DNA of 60,000 bases, taken from NCBI GenBank assembly GCA_914767715.1, contig OU612067.1, forward strand, positions 34,820,162 through 34,880,161. The letters are read 5' to 3'. The notes under the pieces are model-generated. The model saw only the letters and a program-made list of their open reading frames with translations, was not told the DNA's origin and ran no database searches. Source of the DNA: Membranipora membranacea. Lineage: Eukaryota; Bryozoa; Gymnolaemata; Cheilostomatida; Membraniporidae. Positions within the stretch are counted from its first letter, which is position 1. Each line of letters starts with the position of its first letter. The translations under genes were made by a program, and so were the position numbers. Positions 36,501 through 46,900 of the stretch are shown here, piece after piece.

Positions 36501-39374
36501 TTATGTCCCTATACATATAATGTAAAAATAAAACACCTTCTAATTTCTAAATATGACCACTACAACTGGGTACACCCGGTGAATTTTACATAACAAACAC
36601 CAATGAAGTATAAAACGCGATCAGTTTCCTGCCATCAAAAATTGTCCGTGCCATTATTTTATAGAGCAGTTACAGCTAGGCTCATTCTGGCCAAGAAAGG
36701 TTGTTTGGATCTTTAGCATTAAAAAAGTAATTTAATAAAATATAAGTCTTAGCGGACTGTAATTTGGCGTAATATCTCGGCCTCCTCTCACCTGTGAATA
36801 AAATCCTCGAAGTGAAAGTTACTCTGATTCTCCAAACCGAATCTGATGAGAATCTTCGGGAAGAGAAGATGGCTGATTGGTCGGGTAGTGAGGGTTACTA
36901 TCACTCTCTGTAGGCCTTCTCTGTAACAAATAAAATAACAGGTAAGTATACGATCTCACAGGGTCTCACAAGATCTCACAGGGTCTCGCAAGATCTCACA
37001 GGGTCTCACAAGATCTCACAGGGTCTCACAAGATCTCACAGGGTCTCACAAGATCTCACAGGGTCTCACAAGATCTCACAGGTGAATCTCACAGGTGAAT
37101 CTCACAGGTGAATCTCACAGGTGAATCTCACAGGTGAATCTCACAGTGCGTCCCAGTGTGTAACATTGAGTAACTTAGCCTTGCGATGAATCAACATACA
37201 GTTTTGAATAAGAGTTATGCCCTCAGTCATTCAAGTTCAGACAATATATGAAGGAGTGACTCAACAAGTAATTAACATTCAACCGCAGTTAAATTTCTTA
37301 ACTAGGAGCGCAAGATAAGCTTATCCATTATGAATAAGCTCATCTTATGGATACCCACCAGTGCCTACCTTAAAGGGATTCCTACCTTGTATTTGTTCCA
37401 ACCTGGTTTCCATTACTGTTGCCAACCCAGTAATGCTTCCGTTGTGGTTATGTTTTCGTTATGATAATAGTTCTTACCTGGTGATATTTCCTACCTACTA
37501 TTAGTTCTTACCTGGTGATATTTCCTACCTACTGATAGTTCTTACCTGGTGATGTTTCCAATGCCTTGCGGGTCGTTGTCTCTGAACCTTTTCTGTATTT
37601 CTGTTGAGTTGTGTCTACATTTCTCTCTGATGATAGTCTCGATCTCGTCTACCTCTAACCTCATATCCACCCTGGTAGAGCAGCGAGATGGGGGCATGTC
37701 TCCAGGGGGGATGTTCATCATCAGTACTGAGAATAAGATAACATGTTGTGAGTAAATCATCTCACTCATGAGTACGACAAAACTAGGGATATCTGAATTA
37801 TCAGTGTTATCCTTCTTAACTTGCACCACAATGAAGATCTCCTAAATTCCTTGGCTACAAAGGGCACAATTCTAAAGGCTTGTTTTCAGCAAATGTTACA
37901 GCTCTGTACAGAATAATATGAAACCTAAAGTGGTTTATGTCTAATATATGGTACTTTTCCTGAATTTCAGAGATAAGACTCAGCCCACACCTGCCGAGGC
38001 TTTAAATTATTTGTAGAGCTGAAAGTAACAGAAACAAGGATATTGTTGAAAGTTGAGACGTGGGATGGGAGGGGAGGATTGCGGGGAGAGGGTTTCAGTC
38101 TAGGCTCAAGTGGAGGGGATGGGTTGTGATACTAAGGTAAGGACGGGGATATACATTTCAAATTATTCACAGCAACTAATGGTATTGGTAAAATAGTAAA
38201 TACTAAATACTGGTGTCAGGACAGGAAAAGTTTGAGGGTGTATGTGTGAAACAAACCACATGCATAGTATTACATTACGTTATCACAAGAACAACAAATC
38301 CTTATCTTCCGTACTTCCGTGTAGCTTTGGGCCTTGGGAATATACATCTATTGGTGGAAGACTGGCTGAAACAAGTTTGAATACGAGTCAGGCTAGATAT
38401 TTATCTACACTTATATTGTAATACTATTCTCAGATGTATTATAATATAAGCAGAGGTATATGTGATGTGATCGGCGAGTTGTCAAAGGAATGAAGAAAGA
38501 GTATCATCTACTTGGAGACAACTCCATTATAAATGTGATACTGTACTACTGTTCAAAAATTCTCAACAGTCTAGTAGGTTTTGATGGGATAGACAAAGAC
38601 CTAGAGTGAAAATTGAATTTAGTATCAAAAAAATTGAATACTAGAAGAGTGGTTAAGTGGTACATGTGGATCCTGGTCTAATGCAGCACCAGTTTGAGGG
38701 ACGCTTACAGGATTATTAAATTACACTTGGACTATATGTGAGACTAAAGCAACAAACTCAAACAGCAATCATACCTGGCCGATCAGGTGTCCTTATATCT
38801 ATATAGCCTCTGTCTCCTACATCCGGAGTAAGAGTCTCGGGGTCTACACAGTCCTGCCCCGCACCTCGCTCACTGTATTTTAGACGAGTGAAGTTCTTGT
38901 GCGCTTGAGGGTTGTTTTCACCACCTAAAAATGAGATGACAGTGAAATGTCACGCCGTATGTCAGTCAGAAAATGTAATATATACACAAGAGCTTGTATA
39001 TTACAGGCAGAGTTAAAGTGTACAATGTGTTTTGTTCAGTTTTTAGTCAGTTTGTAGCATGTTTGGTTTAAATTTACAAATTGCCGTTATCCACATGGTC
39101 ACTGAGACAATTCTACATTCTAATTAATGGTGAAGGAAACATCAAAAAGTGCCAATCTCACATCCGCAGACCTACCGACATTGCCGTAGCGTCTTTTGAA
39201 TAGGTTAGATGGAGGTCGGCTACCTGGCCTAGCCTCTGCAGCTAAGGGGCGTACACCAGATGCTCCTATATTGATACCACCTAACTGGTCACCAGGTAAT
39301 CTCTCAGCTAAAGGATGTTTGATTTTAGGCAGAGGAGGTAAGCGACCAGACATCTGTGTGCCTGGGCGACTCAT
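27587..39374 (-). CDS. EFCAB6: Multi-EF-hand protein, EFCAB6-like
   Basis: About 17 exons on the minus strand, approximately 39176-39374, 38777-38923, 37546-37728, 36793-36919, 34640-34763, 34058-34196, 33706-33808, 32112-32251, 31485-31612, 31138-31320, 30716-30894, 30187-30417, 29642-29885, 29042-29212, 28440-28614, 28133-28262 and 27587-27818, about 940 residues. The start MSRPGTQMSGRLPPLPKIKH with HPLAERL is like invertebrate EFCAB6 N termini. Repeated degenerate EF-hands are visible: DNDPQGIGN (loop cut by an intron), DPHKTGCVSDHEF, DQHKRGWVTQDQF, DNDNSGYLPLPQF, DEDLSGRLDYNKF. Several loops lack acidic ligands and probably do not bind Ca2+. Human EFCAB6 is longer (about 1,500), so exons may have been missed or the protein is shorter. 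The family is linked to sperm/ciliary function. The C-terminus is Ser/Arg-rich (SRQGSRAGSRAG). Confidence 0.8.
31790..31895 (+). mobile_element. LINE 3' UTR and tail, second copy
   Basis: Shares AGAGATCTGATTTTTTCCA, a GTATTTCG-GAC core and the TAATAAATCCATCCAT tail with 10050-10192. Only the extreme 3' end is present, as expected of a 5'-truncated insertion. Lies in an EFCAB6-like intron. Confidence 0.55.
32455..32805. repeat. 20-bp minisatellite, about 17 copies
   Basis: Unit GGAAGTCTGACCCACACAGC, very homogeneous (a few G/T and one C/T changes). In an EFCAB6-like intron. The 20-bp period keeps three minus-strand frames open (VRLPLCGSDFRCVGQ); these are not genes. Confidence 0.95.
32900..33461 (+). 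mobile_element. LINE reverse-transcriptase C-terminal fragment
   Basis: Plus-strand frames read STKFLGLEIDSNITFKNH, then LLRSIRQCLDVPTI, FYPHLIYGIELWGHA, RVILKIPPGQHVSSNFK and, to the stop at 33461, LLLLTKGVNLFNSYL. This is the classic end of non-LTR ORF2 (FLG, YP-LIYG-WG and RV-LKI blocks). A stop after FKNH and a frame shift near 33180 show it is inactive. It lies antisense in an EFCAB6-like intron. Confidence 0.8.
33649..33674. repeat. Perfect 26-bp palindrome
   Basis: AGGGAGGGTGGGA is followed directly by its reverse complement TCCCACCCTCCCT. A looser inverted repeat (GTGTACT/GGTGTAC) extends it. A nearly identical hairpin is at 54875-54904. Confidence 0.9.
34910..36704. mobile_element. 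Large fold-back element with inverted repeats of about 400 bp
   Basis: The left arm (about 34910-35345) is repeated in reverse complement at about 36283-36704. Matching blocks include ATGGCACGGACAAT, GATCGCGTTTTATACTTCAT, GGACATAACTCCTATTCT and CTAAGACCACTGTCTTG. The core (35345-36283) holds about four diverged tandem units of around 150 bp with CTGGGTACACCCTC and GCATGTTGTTTTACC. The GGGTACACCC phrase also occurs in the arms. No transposase is visible. It fills an EFCAB6-like intron. Target-site duplication not resolved. Confidence 0.75.
36950..37146. repeat. Compound minisatellite in an EFCAB6-like intron
   Basis: About seven 20-bp units (AGATCTCACAGGGTCTCACA) followed by about five 13-bp units (GGTGAATCTCACA). 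Both share ATCTCACAGG, so the second probably arose from the first. Confidence 0.9.
37470..37555 (-). repeat. 34-bp repeat triplicating an EFCAB6-like splice donor
   Basis: The exon ends GGAAACATCACCAG at 37546, followed by gtaagaac. Two further copies of ATATCACCAGGTAAGAAC follow at exactly 34-nt spacing, with donors at 37511-37510 and 37477-37476. The last eight exon bases (ATCACCAG) are inside the repeated unit. Confidence 0.9.
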
Positions 39375-40972
39375 CTTGGAAAATATTTTCTTCCGAGACC
39401 CTGAAGCATAACCATTAAAAATGAGAAAAACCAACCAGTGAAAACCAGCAAAAAATGTAATTACCTCAATCATCATAATAGCTATTCGTTGTGGAAACTG
39501 GAGATCTGAATGCAAAGCTGGAGTGATTCGTGACAGCACAATATCATACAGTAGTGACTTACAATAACATCGGACTTCAGCTTACAACTATAATGTACAT
39601 CAGTAACTTCGCCGCATGTTTAATATAAATCATGAGAGATGGGCAGCACTGAGTAGAGGAGAAACAGCCTGCCTTGTGAAGACATGTGCAGAATAAGTCA
39701 CTTTGATGATCTAAACCAAAGTCTACAACAAAAAAGCTAAGAGATAATTCTGCCTTATAATAATTACCTGTGTGCGGCAGTACTGTGAGTGTCAGGTAAA
39801 ATCCTCTCGATTGTTAGAAAGAGAAAACCTGTATCAGCGACCTCTCGACATCCAGACAATCTCACATTTCTACTACTGTAAGTGAGCGGTTATAATAGGC
39901 GGTCTCCATGAGCAACCATACAGCACAATTAAACTCTATTATTTAAACAATTCATGAGCAAAGATTATCCTCATTTCAATTCTATTCAATACCTTTATTT
40001 TCTTTAACTACAAGTCTGATAAAAGATTAAAATCTAATGCTATTGCTCTGCTCAAGTGCTAATTGTTTAGTAGTATATTAAATATATTAAATACATTTTG
40101 CTGCCTGTTTTGGCCTGTGTAACAAGTGTTTGTATTGTGCAGGGCTGCTTATTGAGACATTCTGCTGATTGCTGCCGTGTACAGCACTAATGAATCTGTG
40201 TTATGATTTCTTGTTCGTTTTCTCAGAATATATATTAGAATAGCTAAATAACAAGAGCATTTTAATCAAACCTGATAGACCCATTATTATACTATAAAAA
40301 AGAAAGTTGAGAGAATTTGCTGAGTCAAAAAGAAAAACTCTGGATATGTCCGGAAAAAAGATAAATTATAAAATCAACCTTCAAACCACACTAAACTAAA
40401 CTATAGCTGAACTTATTATTATTATTCTTATAGATATATGTAGATTAATATACTGATGTTGTGTCAGAACCAACAGCAGTAGGCTCACAATATATTACAT
40501 AGAAACTTGTGCGTTGAAGCAAATCAATAAGGGAATGAAATATGATGGCTTTATTTTGATGGATTATGCATTGAAAGGAAAGGAGATTAAAATTCAAAAA
40601 CATAATTAAAACTCTGGGTTAAAAAAATAATAAAAGAGTATTTATGTTATGTCTGATCTAAAGCCTTTCATATAAGATACATTAACATAAAACTCTAAAC
40701 CTAAAATTTCCTTTTGTGATTGTGTTAACATGAAAGTAATACAGTATTATTTTTTTATTTAAAATTACCCCTGGTTCTGGTACTGGTTCTAGTGATAATT
40801 GCACGCTCGTGAAAGACGTTGGGCAAGGTTACGACAACATCAAATCTAATACAGCTTGTGGAGATGTAATGTGACAGAGAAATCCTCAGGGTATACAGAT
40901 ATGTCCATATATGAGAGCATTGTCAAGTCATGTGGAGCCCTCGCGTTTGTTTAGCTTTATTTAGATTTTTAT
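39375..40972. other. Intergenic between EFCAB6-like and GBA2
   Basis: 5' flank of the EFCAB6-like gene (promoter and any non-coding exon) and the 3' flank of GBA2. AT-rich; no coding sequence recognised. The GBA2 polyadenylation signal should lie just below 40973 on the minus strand. Confidence 0.4.
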
Positions 40973-43900
40973 TTATTCAACATCGTTCACTTGTGTTATA
41001 ACCTCACCATGACTCAGCCCATTACTACAAGGCTTCTCATTGGTCTCTGGTTTGTCTCCTGAGTCCTCATTGGCTGTTACCAAAGAACATTTACTCTCAT
41101 TGGATACTACAGAATGCTGATCACTCTCAACATGGCCATTAGACTGAGAGTTGGGCAGATCTGCTGATATGGTAAGCCCGGGGTCCTCAGGTGTCTCCTC
41201 TGATGTCTTGGTGATGTCCGAGTCCCCCTTCAATCCTCCTTGCTTGCTGAGAATTGCCCCTGAGGCTATCTGTGTTAGTCTCTCGGGAATATTTGTACCT
41301 AAATAAGAGAGGATGAAAGTTAGATAATTTGCATTATACCAAACTAGCTGAACGTGGGCTTTAGGAGATAAAATATAGCCTGTGCAGTTTGCAGTTATGA
41401 CAGGTAACAAATATGGATTTTTTTAAACAATATTCTTAATTCTACAAAAACACATTTTACCAAAACTGACTTTTTTCAGATCTTTTAAATTGTCTATTCT
41501 TTGCTGTTTTCTGCTCTTCCTTATTGTAGGTGTTACCTAGTTTTGAGTACGGTACACCAACAACACCTGTATCCTTATTGTAGGTGTGACCTAGTTTTGA
41601 GTGTGGTACACCAACAACACCTGTATCCTTATTGTAGATGTTACCTAGTTTTGAGTATGGTACACCAACAACACTCGTATCCTTATTGTAGGTGTGGCCT
41701 AGTTTTGAGTGCGGTACACCAACAGCACCTGTATCCTTATTGTAGGTGTTACCTAGTTTTGAGTACGGTACACCAACAACACTCGTATCCTTATTGTAGG
41801 TGTGACCTAGTTTTGAGTACGGTACACCAACAACACTCGTATCCTTATTGTAGATGTTACCTAGTTTTGAGTACGGTACACCAACAACACCTGTATCCTT
41901 ATTGTAGGTGTGACCTAGTTTTGAGTATGGTACACCAACAACACTCGTATCCTTATTGTAGGTGTGACCTAGTTTTGAGTACGGTACACCAACAACACCT
42001 GTATCCTTATTGTAGATGTGACCTAGTTTTGAGTATGGTACACCAACAACACCTGTATCCTTATTGTAGATGTTACCTAGTTTTGAGTCTGGTACACCAA
42101 CAACACCTGTATCCTTATTTTACCTTTACCCAACGAAGGTCAGAGCAAGGTCAGAGCACTAGCAACAAGTGCTTCCAAAGTCTTAATAAATAAATATAAA
42201 CTATAAACTTTACGAAGAGTCAAGCAGACATCTATTAAGGGGATATTTGCTTCGCGGACACATCAATCATTCATACATATGTACATACCTACGTGCTTAC
42301 ATATGTATGTACATACGTATGTACGTATGTACATACATATAAGTGTATACAATGAGGCGCGGAGACTTACCAGTGAGGAGCTCAGGGTGATATTGTTCTA
42401 TAGCCCATTGTATACTCCATATAGACAGAGGTCTCATATAGCCTAGTGATCTATATATCTCATTATCCATGTAAGCTTCAGGCGTCTGATAGGCCAGCCC
42501 TCTTTGCTCATAAACCTCACGATAAACTCCGTAAGAAGTTTGAAACGCTTCGCTCAACATATCCTAAAACAGTAAGCAGTCATATAATACTAAGTATCAT
42601 AAGATGTTATACATTGTCACAACACTACACCATCATAATTATAATCATTCAATTACGCGGAGCTTAGAAGCAAATTGACACAAAGTGTAACGGCATATGC
42701 AGGACTAAATGTGACTGAAACCATTATGTAATACCAAGTGAGACTACTGGAGTTATCGTATTTATACAGCTATTTCTGAGATATTATTATACATATTTAC
42801 ACTGACCACATATTAGTTACGTAGTAGCAGACCAGTTATATTAGGGGTTATGTAGTGGTAGACCGGTTATATACAGGGTTTTATAGTAGTAGTAGACATG
42901 CTATATTTGGGGTTATGTGGTAGTAAACATATTTTATATGGGGTCACATGGTTGTAGACAAGTTATATTTGGGGCTATATGGTAGTGGACTTGTTATATT
43001 TGGGGTTATGTAGTAGTAGACCTGTTATTATTTGAGGTTACGTGGTTGTAGACATGTTATATTTGGGGTTATGTAGTAGTAGACCTATTATATTTAGAGC
43101 TATGCAGTAGTAGACTTGTTTAATTTGGGGTTATGTAGTAGTAGACGTGTTATACCTCTTGTAGGAAGTTAGAAGAGAGAGCATAAGATACACCAGTCCA
43201 GAATTCCTCACTCTGTACTGTGGTCCTGTCAGCGCTGCCGTTAGGCTTACAGCCGTTTATAGCACCCATCTGTCCTCCTCCGAACCTCTGTACATTATTC
43301 TCATATACTGTCTGAAGTGCTGACTTTACCTTCGCTGTCGGGAATACCTGAACGGATAGTATGAGTTTAGTGTCAGGATAGCTTAGGGATAATCACTGTA
43401 TGTCTGTCTCATATGTCCCTACGTAACATACAGTGATTATATGCTCTCAGAAAGTAGAAGATAACTCAGGTATGCTGTAGGCAGCATAAGTTCACTGTTA
43501 TTGCTATCTCTACCAGCGACTGCTTTATACTATACATTCAAATTCCGGTAAATTCTAGTATTGTACAACAGCTTCAATGATGGTGTTTGGGAACCATCTG
43601 AATTATTAGAAATTACTCAAGCTCACCAACTGGTATGCTGCGACCAGCCGATTCACTAAAACTTATATATAATTATTCTCACCTTTTCGTCTGTAATACC
43701 ACATGATTTAAGATACCAGTGTCCACAAAGTTGGTCTGACATTATATGCTGATGGTGGCTGCTCTTACTAGAATCATAGTTATAGTATTTACCTGAAATC
43801 CAGAATAACATGTTATGTATAACTTATAGGGAGACGCGGTATGAGGATATAACTCCGTAATCTGACAGCACACACACATAACACTAACAGTCCCTTCAGC

Positions 43901-46900
43901 GAGCTGTTAAAAATAGCTGATCAGATTAAAGTGATTTACATCCCCTGAGTAATCTACTAAGCACCAATGACAATCTTGACCCTGGTATGTCACCTGAACA
44001 CAACATAAGAGAGCTATGAGAGTATTAGTAGTTATCTCCACCTACCGTTCCATAGTTTTGTGTCGTAGGCTTCTACAGCTCTATCCAATATCTGCTGGTA
44101 ATGTTCTATATGTTCTGTCTGATTCAGTATAACACACATCTCTATAGTACACTGTAATAATAGAATCATAGACTTGAGTTGTCTCCTCATGTATGAAAAT
44201 CAGACAACTCTCACATCTATCGAAGATTGACCTTCAATATATTCTGATCAGTATTCTAAAACTCTAACTGGCCTATAGATACTCCAAAGATCACCCAGAT
44301 CACTCTACTCTATTGACCTCGAGACACCCATCGGACAGTGGTACAGACAAACTAATACATGAATAGGAATATTGTCTATTTGATCTGTCATAAACTGTTT
44401 TAGTGTACATACTCTGATAGCAGCTATCCACAGCCCTCCACAGTAAGCACTCGTACCCGTAGCAGTCCATGTATCATATGTTTGATCGGCATATCCACCA
44501 TTCTCTATCATACCATCATTATCTGTGTCAAACTTCATAGATCGAGTCATCACAGACTACAAGAGAGAGTATGAGTTAGACAGTATGAGTCGGACATGAG
44601 AGTGGGGAAGAGGGAACAGGGGGAATGCTTTGCAAATGAAATTGGAAAATTAATCAGACAGGAATCCATTTGTCTTGTAAAGAAAACTCGCCAGTGTACA
44701 GTAAAGCCTACTCTCAAGTGTACAGTAAAGCCTACTCATCAGTGTACAGTAAAGCCTACTCTCAAGTGTACAGTAAAGCCTACTCATCAGTTTACAGTGA
44801 AGCCTACTCATCAGTACAGTAAAGCCTACTGATCAGTGTACAGTAAAGCCTACTCACCAGTGTACAGTAAAGCCTACCCACCAGTGTACAGTAAAGCCTA
44901 CTCATCAGTACAGTAAAGCCTACTGATCAGTGTACAGTAAAGCCTACTCACCAGTGTACAGTAAAGCCTACTCCCCAGTGTACAGTGAAGCCTACCCAAC
45001 AGTTTACAGTAAAGCTCAACCACCAGTGTACAGTAAAGCCTACTCGCCAGTGTACAGTAAAGCCTACCCACCAGTTTACAGTAAAGCCTACTCATCAGTA
45101 CAGTAAAGCCTACTCATCAGTGTACAGTAAAGCCTACTCACCAGTGTACAGTAAAGCCTACTCATCAGTGTACAGTAAAGCCTACTCACCAGTACAGTAG
45201 AGAACATATCAGATAGATACTCCTTATCTTTAGTTATATGATAATCTCTCATTACTTGTAATACAAACTTAGGATTGAGATCCTTCCAGTCAGCTGTAGG
45301 ATGTATTGAGTAACAGTTAATATTACTCCATGGTTCAACCTCTATAAACAGATAGTCATCATCTTATTAGTAGGTTATACATGTACTATCATACAGCATG
45401 ACATAGTGTGGTATCAATAGTATAGTACATACAGGGGTCACCAAGGTCATGTGGTACACAGATAGTACATACCGGGGTCACCGAGGTCATGTGGTACACA
45501 GATGGAACATACCGGGGTCACCGAGGTCATATTGTACACAGATAGTAAATACCGGGGTCATCGAGGTCATGTGGTACACAGATAGTACATACTGGGGTCA
45601 CCGGGGTCATGTGGTACACAGATAGTACATACAGGGGTCACTGAGGTCATGTGGTACACAGATAGTACATACAGGGGTCACCGAGGACATGTGGTACACA
45701 GGTAGTACATACCGGGGTCACCGAGGTCATGTGGTACACAGATAGTACATACCGGGGTCACCGAGGTCATGTGGTACACAATGCTTCTCTTTAACAGGAG
45801 CTGATTCCCCTCCGTATATATAGTCTATCATTGTATCATCAGTAGAGTTTATAGCATGAGCTGTAATCATAGATAGAATTAAACTTGTATAGCATCACAT
45901 TATTACACAGCTGATACATTTCATATGACATATTTCAACTCGATAACCATCCAATATTTTCAGATTGGAGGATGAATTTCAATCATAAAGAGGCGAAACA
46001 TTCACCATGGAAAAGAGCTTGTAGAGCAGCAAGTTCCATCTATCACGGAACACACAACGCAGCTATAAAAATCACATATCGCTATCATACATACCCATAT
46101 CGTATTGTAGAGACAGTTGAAGTTTAGGCCAGTTCATAATGAGGGCATATGAAGCATAAAAGTGAACATCGTATGTATTATACATTCTATATTCATGTCC
46201 TGAAATCAACATATAATATATAATAATAAATATATGTAGGAAGTTAGCACATCACGTAGCGAACCAAGTTTCTTTTTGAGACATTTTATTTTATTGTTAG
46301 TTGTTGTGCTGACGAAGGAAGTTGAACAGTATAGCGTAGTAAGTCAGCGTTGTTTTTACCATAAATCAAACAAACCATAATTGTATTATTTCTAATGAAT
46401 ATGGATCTTTTACGCTTTGATCCTTAGAGACACAAGACTAAATACTTATGTATAAACGGGGAGTTGTACCTTCTAAATAAGCGAACTTTCCGTAGTCGTT
46501 GATAAGCTGAGTAGAGTTTACTTCTTGTTCTGAGTTCTCGTCTAATTTATCTAACCAAACAGAACCTCCGTCGGCCACAAAATATAACTCATTAAATATG
46601 GCTGATTTATACCAGGAGGGTAACCTGTGATAATAAACACAGCGTTAGGTTAGGGCAGACTAGATAATAGCCACAGCGTTAGGTTAGGGCAGACTAGATA
46701 ATAGCCACAGCGTTAGGTTAGGGCAGACTAGATAATAGCCACAGCGTTAGGTTAGGGCAGACTAGATGATAGCCACAGCGTTAGGTTAGGGCAGGCTATA
46801 TAATAGCCACAGCGTTAGGTTAGGGCAGACTAGATAATAGCCACAGCGTTAGGTTAGGGCAGGCTATATACAGGAGATAATAAACACAGAGTTAGAGACA

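Noticed and set aside
41501-42193. 230-codon plus-strand frame
   Set aside because: 54-bp tandem repeat (multiple of three), antisense within a GBA2 intron.
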